Positions 24,496 through 34,012 are shown, numbered from the stretch's first letter. The stretch: 64,000 bases of DNA from CAIVAT01 sp049317265 (GCA_049317265.1 JBMOIP010000007.1:62001-126000), one strand, 5' to 3'. Notes: a model not told the origin generated them from the sequence alone. Numbers and translations: made by a program.

Positions 24496-25856
24496 GAAGG
24501 AGTCTCCTCTGCGGATTTGTATTTTACAACCGCCTTCTTTTTCCAGTATCCCATGCGGTAGTAAGCATAATAGAGGATGACTCCCGACAGCCATCCCACC
24601 GGGATCGACCACCAGATGCCGTGCACACCGATCGCCGGATTTTTCGCCAGCAGCCATGCCACCGGAATACGGATAATCCATAAGGAAAACAAGCTGATGA
24701 ACATGGGAACAAGGGTATCCCCTGCTCCACGCAATACACCGTTAATGACGAACATCACTGAAAACAGGATATAAAAGGATCCGATGATCTTCAGATAATC
24801 GCTACCCATTTCAATTACCACCGCATCATCGGTAAACATTTTCATCAGGATTTTCCCGAATAAGACAGTCACCAGCGAGATGATCACCGAAATCACACTG
24901 GTCATGATGAGCGTTGCGCGCAGTCCCGCTTTTACCCGGTCGGGGCGGTTGGCCCCCATATTCTGACCGACAAATGTAGAAAGCGCCACGGCAAAGCTCA
25001 TGGCCGGCATTGCAGCAAAACTGTCAATTCTGCCCGCAGCGCTGTATGCAGCATTGGCATCCACACCGAATTGGTTGACAATCCAGTAGAGCGCGACCAT
25101 CCCTGCCGCCACGAAAGTCTGCTGAAACCCGGTGGGAAGCCCGATCCTGATGCTTTTCATAAAGATATCCTGGTCAAAAGTCAGATTCCGGAAGGAGAAC
25201 TTAACCACTTTATGATATTTATTCAGGTAAATGATCTGTGCTATAAACGCAGCGGCCTCCGAAATCACCGTGGCAATGGCTACTCCGGCCACGCCCCAAT
25301 GAAGGACGGGAACAAAAATCAGGTCGAGGATAATATTCAGCCCGACGGAACCGATTAAAAAATAGAGGGGCGTTTTGGAATCTCCCAATCCACGCAAAAT
25401 CGCACTGGTACCGTTATAACCAAAAAGGAATATCAATCCCGAAAGAAAAATGTTCAGGAAGAGCGTTGCATCAGGAATAATCGCAGGATCGAGGTCAATA
25501 ATCCTGAAGATAAACCCGCTCAGCAGGATGCCTCCCAGGCTTACAACTAATGAAGTAAAGAACATGAAAATATAAAGCGTATTGATCGCCTTCTTTACAT
25601 TATCTAGCTGTTTGGCCCCGAAAAACTGGGATACCACGATGGTAAACCCCATGGTCACCCCGATAATGAAGGAAACAAGTAGAAATATGATGGGCCCGGA
25701 GGTTCCGACAGCTGCGAGCGCAGCTTTTCCAATGTACTTACCAACCACAACACTGTCAACAATGTTGTACATCTGCTGGAAGACATTGCCGAGTAGCATG
25801 GGGATCGCAAACTTCAGGATCAATCTGCCTTCGTTGCCATAACTGAGATCCTTCAT
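24492..25856 (-). CDS. MATE-family efflux transporter
   Basis: 454 residues from the ATG at 25856. The longer reading to 25874 is rejected because the promoter element TACCTTTG (25862-25869) sits inside the extension. Twelve membrane helices in two MATE repeats: FAIPMLLGNVFQQMYNIVDS opens repeat 1 (near 13) and GLPTGFQQTFVAAGMVALYW opens repeat 2 (near 237). MATE pumps expel cationic drugs or metabolites in exchange for Na+ or H+. No substrate evidence is visible. The promoter is so close to the ATG that the mRNA is probably leaderless. Confidence 0.9.
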   Translation of the reverse strand: MKDLSYGNEGRLILKFAIPMLLGNVFQQMYNIVDSVVVGKYIGKAALAAVGTSGPIIFLLVSFIIGVTMGFTIVVSQFFGAKQLDNVKKAINTLYIFMFFTSLVVSLGGILLSGFIFRIIDLDPAIIPDATLFLNIFLSGLIFLFGYNGTSAILRGLGDSKTPLYFLIGSVGLNIILDLIFVPVLHWGVAGVAIATVISEAAAFIAQIIYLNKYHKVVKFSFRNLTFDQDIFMKSIRIGLPTGFQQTFVAAGMVALYWIVNQFGVDANAAYSAAGRIDSFAAMPAMSFAVALSTFVGQNMGANRPDRVKAGLRATLIMTSVISVIISLVTVLFGKILMKMFTDDAVVIEMGSDYLKIIGSFYILFSVMFVINGVLRGAGDTLVPMFISLFSLWIIRIPVAWLLAKNPAIGVHGIWWSIPVGWLSGVILYYAYYRMGYWKKKAVVKYKSAEETPS

Positions 25857-25861
25857 GGGCG

Positions 25862-25869
25862 CAAAGGTA
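25862..25869 (-). promoter_or_regulatory. Bacteroidota -7 promoter element for the MATE gene (leaderless-like)
   Basis: TACCTTTG on the minus strand with only 5 bases between it and the ATG at 25856, so transcription would start at or next to the start codon. Confidence 0.6.
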
Positions 25870-25891
25870 GCCACAATTCACGGATAATTCT

Positions 25892-25899
25892 TACCTTTG
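25892..25899 (+). promoter_or_regulatory. Bacteroidota -7 promoter element for rnpB
   Basis: TACCTTTG, ending five bases before the first pairing base of RNase P RNA helix P1. It is divergent from the MATE promoter 22 bp away. Confidence 0.7.
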
Positions 25900-25903
25900 T
25901 GCC

Positions 25904-26275
25904 AACAACAGTTCGTTCTGTCGCTTGTATCGGCGTTACATGTAACGTCGTTGCAAGAGGAAAGTCGGGACAACCTAGAGCATCATGCTTCCTAACGGGA
26001 AGGATCACGGGATATAAAGGCCCGGGAGACAGAAAGTGCCACAGAAAATGACTACCCGGTTCATCCCGGGAAAAGGTGAAAACGCGGTGTAAGAGACCAC
26101 GGTCCTTCCGGGTGACCGGCAGGAGGGGTAAACCTCATGAGTTGAAAGACCAAGTATACCGGCTGTCAAGGGTTGCTCGCCCGATGCCGGAGGGTAGGTC
26201 GCTAAAGTCTGCCGGTGACGGTAAACTCAGATAAATGACAGAATTCAACAAAATCCTGCTTACAGAACTGTTGTT
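25904..26275 (+). ncRNA. rnpB: RNase P RNA (bacterial type A)
   Basis: About 372 nt. The ends pair as helix P1 (AACAACAGTTC with GAACTGTTGTT). Conserved blocks appear in order: GAGGAAAGTCGGGACAACC (CR I), CAGAAAGTGCCACAGAAA (CR II), GGTGAAAACGCGGTGTAAGA (CR III), and GGTAAACTCAGATAAATGAC near the 3' end (CR V). It is the catalytic RNA that removes 5' leaders from tRNA precursors, together with RnpA protein. The 3' end is followed by TTATTTTTTAAT, so P1 plus the T run may act as the terminator. Ends are set by P1 pairing and may be off by a few bases. Confidence 0.96.
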
Positions 26276-26293
26276 ATTTTTTAATACTGCATT

Positions 26294-27349
26294 ATGAAGA
26301 TTGTCACCATCGTTGGCGCACGGCCACAGTTCATCAAAGCCGCTACCGTTTCCAGGGTCATCAGGGCAAATCCTGCCATCCATGAGATCCTGGTGCATAC
26401 AGGCCAGCACTATGATGAGAACATGTCCGATGTCTTTTTCAGGGAGCTTAACATTCCCCTCCCCGATTACAACCTTGAAGTTGGCTCCGGGAGCCATGGA
26501 AGGCAGACAGGGATGATGCTCCAGGCGATCGAGGATGTTTTGGTGAAGGAGAAACCAGATTGCACCCTGGTTTACGGAGATACCAACTCCACATTGGCAG
26601 GAGCGCTAGCCGCCACAAAACTGCACATTCCGCTGGCGCATGTTGAAGCCGGGCTGCGAAGCTTTAACCGTGCCATGCCCGAAGAGATCAACCGAATTGT
26701 TACCGACCGGATTTCAGACATGCTCTTCGCCCCCACGAAGACTGCCATAGAGAACCTCCGTCACGAGGGTCTTGCCGATATCACCAGCTTTACGGGTGAT
26801 GTGATGTACGACTCTGTGTTATACTATAAAAAAAGGATCCTGGCTGATCCGGAAAAGTATAAAACCCCCGGTATTCCTGACGAATACCTCCTTGCAACGA
26901 TCCATCGTGCCGAAAATACCGACAACCCAGAGAAACTCAATGATATTTTCCGTGCCTTTTCCAGGCTGAATCATCAGATTCTGCTGCCCATCCATCCCAG
27001 GACCCGTAAGATACTGCAGGCATCTGTAGCCCTGCCGGGAAATGTAATCATCATCGACCCGGTGGGATACCTCGAGATGATGAAACTCACCATGGATGCC
27101 ACCAGGGTGCTGACCGATTCCGGCGGCTTGCAAAAGGAAGCCTACTTCATGCAAAAACAGTGTATTACCTTGCGCACTGAAACTGAATGGGTTGAAACCC
27201 TTCATGATCGCTGGAATATAATCACCGGCAGCAACCCTGAAATGATTGAGAGGGCTGCTGCATCAGCACTTCCGGAAGCGCCCCAGGAGAATGCTTTTGG
27301 ATTGGGTAATTCGGCTGACGTAATCCTTGAAAAGCTGCTCCTTTTTTAA
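26294..27349 (+). CDS. wecB: UDP-N-acetylglucosamine 2-epimerase (non-hydrolysing)
   Basis: 351 residues, slightly shorter than the usual ~370. It opens with MKIVTIVGARPQFIKAA. Active-site motifs are VYGDTNSTLAGALAA (near 94), HVEAGLRSFNRAMPEEINR (near 115), LATIHRAENTDNP (near 205) and TDSGGLQKEAY (near 275). It interconverts UDP-GlcNAc and UDP-ManNAc in the cytoplasm for surface polysaccharide synthesis. It starts 18 bp after the RNase P RNA, so it may be read from the rnpB promoter by read-through. Confidence 0.95.
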   Translation: MKIVTIVGARPQFIKAATVSRVIRANPAIHEILVHTGQHYDENMSDVFFRELNIPLPDYNLEVGSGSHGRQTGMMLQAIEDVLVKEKPDCTLVYGDTNSTLAGALAATKLHIPLAHVEAGLRSFNRAMPEEINRIVTDRISDMLFAPTKTAIENLRHEGLADITSFTGDVMYDSVLYYKKRILADPEKYKTPGIPDEYLLATIHRAENTDNPEKLNDIFRAFSRLNHQILLPIHPRTRKILQASVALPGNVIIIDPVGYLEMMKLTMDATRVLTDSGGLQKEAYFMQKQCITLRTETEWVETLHDRWNIITGSNPEMIERAAASALPEAPQENAFGLGNSADVILEKLLLF

Positions 27350-27417
27350 CCTCCGATTGTTAATAAAATCCTTGATTTTACTATTCAATACCTGCCTTCC
27401 GGTAACGGAAAAATTTG

Positions 27418-27425
27418 TACCTTTG
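27418..27425 (+). promoter_or_regulatory. Bacteroidota -7 promoter element for gyrB
   Basis: TACCTTTG, 32 bp upstream of the gyrB ATG. Confidence 0.6.
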
Positions 27426-27457
27426 CTTTATAGTATTCCTATTATAACATATTGATT

Positions 27458-29416
27458 ATGACAGATGTAGAAAAAGAAATTGCCAGCCAGAGTTACACGG
27501 CTGATAACATTCAGGTGCTGGAAGGATTGGAAGCTGTTCGCAAACGCCCTGCAATGTACATTGGTGACATCAACGTTAAGGGTCTTCACCACCTTGTATA
27601 TGAAGTAGTTGACAACTCAATTGACGAAGCTCTTGCCGGCTATTGCAACCGAATTGAAGTTACCATCCTTGAAGATAATTCAATCAGAGTTACTGATAAT
27701 GGTCGTGGAATTCCGACCGACTATCACGAAAAAGAGAAACGGTCGGCACTCGAAGTGGTCATGACCGTCCTTCATGCCGGCGGAAAGTTTGACAAAGATA
27801 CCTATAAAGTCTCCGGTGGTCTCCATGGCGTAGGTGTCTCTGTGGTGAACGCACTCTCCTCCCTCCTCAAAGTTGTGGTAAAGCGTGGCGGACAAATCTT
27901 TCAACAGGAGTATGCATTTGGTAAACCACTCTACCCGGTCAAAGTTATTGGCGAAACTGAGCACAACGGAACAGAAGTGACATTCAAGTCGGACAACTCC
28001 ATCTTCATGGTTGAAAAATTTGAATATGAGATCCTCTGCTCACGTCTGCGCGAACTTGCCTACCTTAATAAAGGAATCACGCTGATTATCACCGATGAAC
28101 GTGACCGTGATGAAAACGGGAATTTCATCACCAATACTTTTTTCTCCAAAGACGGCCTGAGTGATTTCATCAACTACCTCGATGCAAACCGCGAGAAACT
28201 CATCCCCGATCCAATTTGCATGGAAGGCGAGCGCAACAACATCCCGCTGGAAATTGCCATGCAGTACAATACCTCCTTTACCGAGAACATTCATGCCTAT
28301 GTGAACAACATCAACACCCATGAAGGAGGAACCCACCTTGCAGGTTTCAGAAGGGCGCTTACCCGTACCCTGAAAAGCTATGCCGACAAAACCGGGATGC
28401 TTGCGAAATTAAAATTCGACATCAATGGCGACGACTTCCGTGAAGGCCTCACTGCGATCATCTCTGTGAAAGTCCAGGAACCCCAGTTTGAAGGACAAAC
28501 CAAAACCAAACTTGGCAACAATGAAGTGATGGGTGTGGTGGATCAGCTGGCCAGTGAAATGCTCTCCAACTACCTCGAAGAACACCCAAAAGAGGCGAGA
28601 ACCATCGTAAATAAAGTTATCCTTGCTGCCACAGCGCGTCATGCTGCAAGAAAAGCCCGCGAACTGGTTCAGCGTAAAAATGTCCTTTCCGGCTCAGGCT
28701 TGCCTGGTAAATTATCTGACTGCTCCGAGAACGATCCGGCCCAGTGCGAAATTTACCTCGTCGAGGGAGACTCTGCAGGCGGTACAGCCAAACAGGGCCG
28801 CGACAGGCGCTTCCAGGCCATCCTGCCTTTGCGTGGAAAGATCCTCAACGTTGAAAAGGCAATGGCCTATAAAATCTTTGACAGCGAGGAGATCAAAAAT
28901 ATCTTCACCGCCCTTGGGGTCACCATCGGAACAGAAGAGGACAGCAAGGCACTAAATCTCGAAAAGCTTCGTTATCATAAAATAGTCATCATGACCGATG
29001 CCGATGTGGACGGAAGCCATATCGCTACCCTTATCCTGACATTCTTTTTCCGTTACATGAAAGAGCTGATCGAAAACGGACATGTATATATTGCCACACC
29101 ACCCTTGTACCTGATCAAGAGGGGAACGACACAACGCTATTGCTGGACGGAAGAAGAGCGCCAGCAGATTGTTGCAGAACTGAGTAACGGCAAGGAAAAC
29201 GCCGTTCACATTCAACGGTACAAAGGTCTTGGTGAAATGAATGCCGAACAACTCTGGAGCACCACCATGGATCCCGAGTTCCGGACGCTGAGGCAGGTGG
29301 CCATTGAAAACGGAACGGAGGCAGACAGAATCTTCTCCATGTTGATGGGAGATGATGTTCCGCCCAGGAGAGAATTCATCGAGAAGAACTCAAAATATGC
29401 CAATATCGATGTCTAA
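27458..29416 (+). CDS. gyrB: DNA gyrase subunit B
   Basis: 652 residues from the ATG at 27458; an in-frame TTG six bases upstream is disregarded. GHKL ATPase motifs: VDNSIDEALAGYC (near 46), DNGRGIPTD (near 78), VSGGLHGVGVSVVNALS (near 118). TOPRIM domain: YLVEGDSAGGTAKQGRDR (near 435) and DADVDGSHIATLIL (near 513). The C-terminal GyrA-interacting part is QRYKGLGEMN. It lacks the ~165-residue insert of E. coli GyrB, as is normal outside Proteobacteria. With GyrA it negatively supercoils DNA; gyrA is not in this window. The following adaptor gene starts only 24 bp downstream. Confidence 0.97.
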   Translation: MTDVEKEIASQSYTADNIQVLEGLEAVRKRPAMYIGDINVKGLHHLVYEVVDNSIDEALAGYCNRIEVTILEDNSIRVTDNGRGIPTDYHEKEKRSALEVVMTVLHAGGKFDKDTYKVSGGLHGVGVSVVNALSSLLKVVVKRGGQIFQQEYAFGKPLYPVKVIGETEHNGTEVTFKSDNSIFMVEKFEYEILCSRLRELAYLNKGITLIITDERDRDENGNFITNTFFSKDGLSDFINYLDANREKLIPDPICMEGERNNIPLEIAMQYNTSFTENIHAYVNNINTHEGGTHLAGFRRALTRTLKSYADKTGMLAKLKFDINGDDFREGLTAIISVKVQEPQFEGQTKTKLGNNEVMGVVDQLASEMLSNYLEEHPKEARTIVNKVILAATARHAARKARELVQRKNVLSGSGLPGKLSDCSENDPAQCEIYLVEGDSAGGTAKQGRDRRFQAILPLRGKILNVEKAMAYKIFDSEEIKNIFTALGVTIGTEEDSKALNLEKLRYHKIVIMTDADVDGSHIATLILTFFFRYMKELIENGHVYIATPPLYLIKRGTTQRYCWTEEERQQIVAELSNGKENAVHIQRYKGLGEMNAEQLWSTTMDPEFRTLRQVAIENGTEADRIFSMLMGDDVPPRREFIEKNSKYANIDV

Positions 29417-29439
29417 CAGTTGATCAAAACATATTCAGC

Positions 29440-30798
29440 ATGACCCGGAAAAAGTACATTTACCTGATCGCCTCAGTACTACTCCTGGCGATTATCGCTT
29501 ATTTCATCTTTGGAAAGGATAAACAGGGTCAGCAGATCACTGCAACGGTCAAAAAGGGTAGTTTCCCCATTGAAGTTACCACTACAGGTGAACTCATTGC
29601 TAAAAGCTCTGATAAAATCAACGGGCCTGCAGCGCTTGGACAACTTTTCCGGATATGGAATGTGAAAATTCAGGATATTATCCCTGATGGTACGGTGGTG
29701 GACTCAGGGCAGTATGTCGCCCAACTTGACCCCTCTGAAACCACCAATAAAATCAAGGATGAAGAGCTGAACCAGGAGAAACTGGAAACTTCGCTTACCA
29801 AAACCCGACTCGATACCTCCCTTGAGTTACGCGCCCTGCGCGACGATCTTATCAACCTCAAATTTTCACTGGAAGAGAAAAAAATCACCCTCGAACAGTC
29901 TAAATATGAACCGCCAGCCACTATCAGGCAGGTCGAAATGGAACTCGAAAAATCACAGCGCACCCTCGAACAAACTGAGAAAAATTACAAACTACGCTTT
30001 CAGAAAGCGGTCGCAACCATGCAGGAGGTTACCACCTCATACAACCAGGGACAACGCAAACTGGAACAGATGCACGACGTGCTGAAACAGATGACCATTC
30101 ATGCCCCAAAAGCCGGGATGGTCATTTATAAACGCAACTACGACGGCAGCAAGATGGGGGTCAATGCCATGATGAATACATGGGACAACATTGTAGCCGA
30201 ACTCCCCGACCTGTCCGAGATGATATCCAAAACCTATATCAACGAAATTGACATCAGTAAAGTTAAGGTAGGACAGAAAGTGCAAATCGGCATCGATGCT
30301 TTCCCTGAAAAGAAATTCACCGGAACGGTTACCGAAGTCGCAAACATTGGGGAGCAGCAACAGAACTCAAATGCAAAAGTTTACGAGGTGAAAATCGTTT
30401 TGAAAGAGGTTGATTCAATACTGAGACCTGCCATGACAACAAAGAACAAAATCCTTACAAATGTTGTCGAAAATGTCCTGTTCATCCCGATAGAATCGAT
30501 CTTCAACAACGATTCCGTAACCTTTGTCTATAAAAAGGATGGCAACTCGGTGACCCGCCAGCAGGTGATTGTCGGCCAGTCCAATGAAAATGAAATCATT
30601 ATCAAAGCAGGTCTCCAGGCAGATGATATCGTTTTACTTGTCCCGCCCGAAAAAGCCGAAAAATTAAGTCTCGAAACACTTCCCAAAGATGTCATTGAAA
30701 AGTACAAGGAAAAACCACTCCCTGTGAAAGATACGAAGTCTGCCGTCAAAGACCAGGGAAAACTCCGGGATCCACCGCCTCCCATGCTGAAAAAATAG
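29440..30798 (+). CDS. MacA/HlyD-type periplasmic adaptor protein
   Basis: 452 residues. One N-terminal membrane anchor (~6-22, YLIASVLLLAIIAYFIF) is followed by a split biotinyl/lipoyl-like domain (TGELIAKSSD... and later APKAGMVIYKRN near 222), enclosing a long charged coiled-coil hairpin (~105-215). Beta-barrel (~250-330) and membrane-proximal domains follow, and the C-terminus is Lys/Pro-rich. It would bridge an inner-membrane permease and an outer-membrane TolC channel. It is part of a run adaptor - permease - TolC, 52 bp before the permease and 24 bp after gyrB, so transcription may start at gyrB. Confidence 0.88.
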   Translation: MTRKKYIYLIASVLLLAIIAYFIFGKDKQGQQITATVKKGSFPIEVTTTGELIAKSSDKINGPAALGQLFRIWNVKIQDIIPDGTVVDSGQYVAQLDPSETTNKIKDEELNQEKLETSLTKTRLDTSLELRALRDDLINLKFSLEEKKITLEQSKYEPPATIRQVEMELEKSQRTLEQTEKNYKLRFQKAVATMQEVTTSYNQGQRKLEQMHDVLKQMTIHAPKAGMVIYKRNYDGSKMGVNAMMNTWDNIVAELPDLSEMISKTYINEIDISKVKVGQKVQIGIDAFPEKKFTGTVTEVANIGEQQQNSNAKVYEVKIVLKEVDSILRPAMTTKNKILTNVVENVLFIPIESIFNNDSVTFVYKKDGNSVTRQQVIVGQSNENEIIIKAGLQADDIVLLVPPEKAEKLSLETLPKDVIEKYKEKPLPVKDTKSAVKDQGKLRDPPPPMLKK

Positions 30799-30850
30799 CG
30801 GTTCAGGCATCAATCGTTAATTCCAACTCATAAAATCGAAAATTCCCGGT

Positions 30851-32230
30851 ATGCTTGAACGTTATAAATATATCTTCAACATCGCGCTGGAAGCTGTTTT
30901 TTTGAATAAATTCCGATCTATTCTGACAGCCCTGGGCATTATATTCGGTGTGGCGGCAGTGATCACCATGATGGCCATCGGCAATGGAGCAAAAAAGGTG
31001 ATCCTCGATCAGATGAAACTGGTAGGGGTCAACAACATCCTGATTGCCCCAAAACCTGAAAAACAAAATGGCGCCTCCTCCAAGTCAGGTGATGAAAATG
31101 CTCAATCCACCCAACAGTCTGATAACAGTGAAAAAGGTAAATACTCACCGGGGTTGAATCTGGCAGATGCCATTGCCATCAAAACCATCATCCCGACCGT
31201 TTCCAAGGTAAGCCCTGAAGTCATCTATGAAACTGATATCGTGAAGGATGGGGTTAAAATATTTGCCAAAGCCGCAGGTGTCACACCCGATTTTTTCCAT
31301 GTTTTTGCCTTGGAACTGCAAGAAGGCCAAATGTTCAATGAAGAACAACTCAAAGACGGAAAATCTGTCTGCATCATCGGGCCGATCATTAAGTCGAAAT
31401 TTTTTCCAACTGAAAATGCGGTCGGGAAAGATATCAAATGCGGACAGATCTGGCTGAAGATCATCGGAGTGTTAAAAAAGAGGGAAATCAGCCAGGCCAG
31501 CATTGATAAACTCGGGGTGTCAGACTATAACAACACGATCTACACCCCTATCCAAACGATTCTCCGGCGATACAAAGACCGGTCAGTGATTACAGCCGCC
31601 TCCCTTCATGGAAGTCAATCCCAGATCGATGAAAATTCCTTCATGGTCACTGAGTCATCTGGCCAGGATGGGAATAGCGGTAACCAGATCGACAAGATCG
31701 TGGTGCAGGTAAAGGAGAGCAGCCAGATAACTCCAACCGTCGAAATCCTTAAAAAAATGATGCTCCGGCGCCATGCTGGCATGGACGACGTGGACATCAT
31801 TGTGCCGGAACTGCTTTTAAAACAGGAACAACGGGCCAAGGATGTCTTTAACATCGTGCTTGGCGCCATCGCAAGCATCTCCTTGCTGGTTGGCGGAATA
31901 GGCATTATGAACATCATGCTTGCCTCTGTGATGGAACGTATCAAGGAGATCGGGATACGCCAGGCCATTGGAGCTACCAAGCGCGACATCGTTCTTCAGT
32001 TTTTGATGGAAGCCACCCTGCTCAGCCTGACCGGAGGTTTGATCGGGATCATCCTGGGTCTTGTGCTTTCCAGGATCATCTCATCGGTCACGGATATTGT
32101 TACCATAGTCTCCCCGTTGTCAGTTTTGGTCTCTTTTGGCGTTTCTGCTTCGGTTGGGATTATTTTCGGCTACATGCCTTCGCAACGTGCAGCCCGCCAG
32201 GATCCCGTTGAATCGCTCCGTCATGAATAG
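30851..32230 (+). CDS. MacB/FtsX-type ABC transporter permease (no ATPase domain)
   Basis: 459 residues, four membrane helices: one at the N-terminus (~20-42, FRSILTALGIIFGVAAVITM) and three in the C-terminal FtsX domain (~330-450). The large periplasmic MacB_PCD domain lies between, and includes a low-complexity Ser/Gln/Asp-rich insert near 80-98. The C-terminal signature is GGIGIMNIMLASVMERIKEI followed by IRQAIGATKRDI, typical of MacB. Unlike MacB itself, no nucleotide-binding domain is fused and no ATPase gene is beside it, so an ATPase must come from elsewhere. The probable cargo is peptides, lipoproteins or drugs; the sequence does not say which. Confidence 0.88.
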   Translation: MLERYKYIFNIALEAVFLNKFRSILTALGIIFGVAAVITMMAIGNGAKKVILDQMKLVGVNNILIAPKPEKQNGASSKSGDENAQSTQQSDNSEKGKYSPGLNLADAIAIKTIIPTVSKVSPEVIYETDIVKDGVKIFAKAAGVTPDFFHVFALELQEGQMFNEEQLKDGKSVCIIGPIIKSKFFPTENAVGKDIKCGQIWLKIIGVLKKREISQASIDKLGVSDYNNTIYTPIQTILRRYKDRSVITAASLHGSQSQIDENSFMVTESSGQDGNSGNQIDKIVVQVKESSQITPTVEILKKMMLRRHAGMDDVDIIVPELLLKQEQRAKDVFNIVLGAIASISLLVGGIGIMNIMLASVMERIKEIGIRQAIGATKRDIVLQFLMEATLLSLTGGLIGIILGLVLSRIISSVTDIVTIVSPLSVLVSFGVSASVGIIFGYMPSQRAARQDPVESLRHE

Positions 32231-32243
32231 TCAACAATTAAGA

Positions 32244-33728
32244 ATGATGAAACAGTTTGTCATTATACTTCTCACCATGTTTTTCGGCTGCACGATCCTT
32301 GCCTCCGGCCAGGGAAATGTACGCCACTTAACACTCAACGAGGCCATCGAAATTGCCAAAGCCAACTCGCCTGATGCGTTGAATACAAAGCAGAAATTCA
32401 GGACAAGCTACTGGGAATTCAGGTCCTTTCGGGCATCCAACCTTCCAGCCCTCGGACTCACCTCAAACCTTCCCAATCTGAAGCAGGGTTTCTCAACCTA
32501 CCAGGACAGCACCGGAAAAATATCGTATGTCCGCTCACAATACTTCAGCTCGAACATGGCATTGGGACTCACCCAGCAAATAGGGATCACCGGTGGTACC
32601 ATCTCGCTCAACTCCTCTCTGGAAGGTACCTGGAACCAGGCCGGAGATAACCCCTACCCTTTTTTAAGTGTGCCGGTGAATGTTGTTTTTAATCAACCCC
32701 TCTTTACATATAACAGTTTCAGGTGGGACAGGAAAATCCAGCCCTTGAAGTACTCACAGGCAAAAAGAAGATACCTTGAAGAGGTGGAAGATATCTCACT
32801 GAACACCATTAACCACTTCTTCACACTCCTGCAGGCGCAGGTGGAGCAGAAGATTGCGTTGGTTAATCTTTCCAACTACGACACCATGTACCGGATCGCC
32901 AAAGGCAGGTTTCAACTTGGGAAGATCGCTGAAAACGACCTGCTGCAAATGGAACTCAACTTTCTCAAAGAACAGGCCGCTGTCGAAAATGCCAACCTGA
33001 ATCTTGAAAATGCACAGTTCCGCCTTAAATCTTATCTTCGGCTTCAGGATACAGCCCGGATACGGCTTGTCGCCCCAGCCGAAATTGGCTTTTTCAGCAT
33101 CGATCCTGCCACATCCGTAAACCTTGCAGTAGAATACTCTTCCACATCGCTTGATTATAAAAGGAGATTACTGGAAGCTGCACGCCAGGTAAATATCGCC
33201 AAAATGGACAAACGTTTTGATGCGAATGTGCATGTTGAAGTGGGGCTTACGAAATCGGGGACCACCATCCCTGATTCCTATATTAAACCACTCGACAACC
33301 GAATGCTTTCAGTTGACCTGACCATACCCATCCTCGACTGGGGAGTGTCGCATGGGAAAATTAAGATGGCCCAGTCGGAAGATGAAGTTGTGAAAAACTC
33401 AGTTGAACAGGAGAGCATCGATTTCAAACAAACGGTATACCTCAAAGCGGTACAGTTCAACATGCAGAAAAACCAGGTGCGGATTGCGGCAAAATCGGAT
33501 ACCGTAGCAAGAAAAAGCTTTGAGGTCATCAAAGGCCGCTACCTGATCGGAAAAATCAACAGCATTCTTGACCTGAACAGCGCCCAAATTGCCACAGATA
33601 ACGCTGAAAAATCTTATTATGGCGCCCTCCAGACTTACTGGCAGAATTACTACGAAATCCGCAAGCTCACCCTCTTTGATTTCAGGGCCAATAAACCCAT
33701 CGAATTCGACTTTAAAGACATTAAATAA
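32244..33728 (+). CDS. TolC-family outer-membrane efflux protein
   Basis: 494 residues from the ATG at 32244. The frame is open further upstream inside the permease gene; an ATG at 32223 is a possible alternative. Signal peptide: KQFVIILLTMFFGCTILASG. Two repeated alpha-helical hairpins with coiled-coil heptads (~160-290 and ~370-470) and beta segments match the OEP fold; LTLNEAIEIAKANSPD near 28 is the usual opening motif. It forms the outer-membrane exit duct for the adaptor/permease pair immediately upstream. Confidence 0.88.
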   Translation: MMKQFVIILLTMFFGCTILASGQGNVRHLTLNEAIEIAKANSPDALNTKQKFRTSYWEFRSFRASNLPALGLTSNLPNLKQGFSTYQDSTGKISYVRSQYFSSNMALGLTQQIGITGGTISLNSSLEGTWNQAGDNPYPFLSVPVNVVFNQPLFTYNSFRWDRKIQPLKYSQAKRRYLEEVEDISLNTINHFFTLLQAQVEQKIALVNLSNYDTMYRIAKGRFQLGKIAENDLLQMELNFLKEQAAVENANLNLENAQFRLKSYLRLQDTARIRLVAPAEIGFFSIDPATSVNLAVEYSSTSLDYKRRLLEAARQVNIAKMDKRFDANVHVEVGLTKSGTTIPDSYIKPLDNRMLSVDLTIPILDWGVSHGKIKMAQSEDEVVKNSVEQESIDFKQTVYLKAVQFNMQKNQVRIAAKSDTVARKSFEVIKGRYLIGKINSILDLNSAQIATDNAEKSYYGALQTYWQNYYEIRKLTLFDFRANKPIEFDFKDIK

Positions 33729-33752
33729 TTTTATTGAAGGCGATTATACCCA

Positions 33753-33960
33753 TATCAATTGCCCCGGCCTTCTGGCCGAGGATGATGGCAAAGTATTGAC
33801 ATAATGGGCTTTAGCCCAAAATAGAGAGCCAGGATTTCGGGAATTAATTGTTTATTTCGGGCTTAAGGCCGAGACAATTGATAATAGTGCTTATTCAATT
33901 ATGTATCAAACGCATAATATTCAGCCCATAATTTATCGGGACAATTGAGCTTAATCAAAA
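33753..33960. repeat. Structured intergenic element with long inverted repeat (REP-like)
   Basis: The arms TATCAATTGCCCCGGCCTT (33753-33771) and AAGGCCGAGACAATTGATA (33865-33883) are inverted copies with 17 of 19 positions matching. Between and around them are smaller palindromes (GGCCTTCTGGCC, GGGCTTTAGCCC) and a further partial copy, GCCCATAATTTATCGGGACAATTGA, at about 33935-33959. It lies in the 328-bp gap between the TolC-like gene and the peroxiredoxin promoter and has no coding potential. The remainder of the gap (33961-34012) is AT-rich DNA with no further signal. Confidence 0.75.
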
Positions 33961-34012
33961 TAAATAATCAATAACTATCCCCCTGCAATCTATACTCCTT
34001 CTAAATAATCAC

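Noticed and set aside
25904..26275. Open frame 26135-26497 on the minus strand overlapping the RNA gene and wecB
   Set aside because: It is antisense to RNase P RNA and the start of wecB and has no recognisable protein features.
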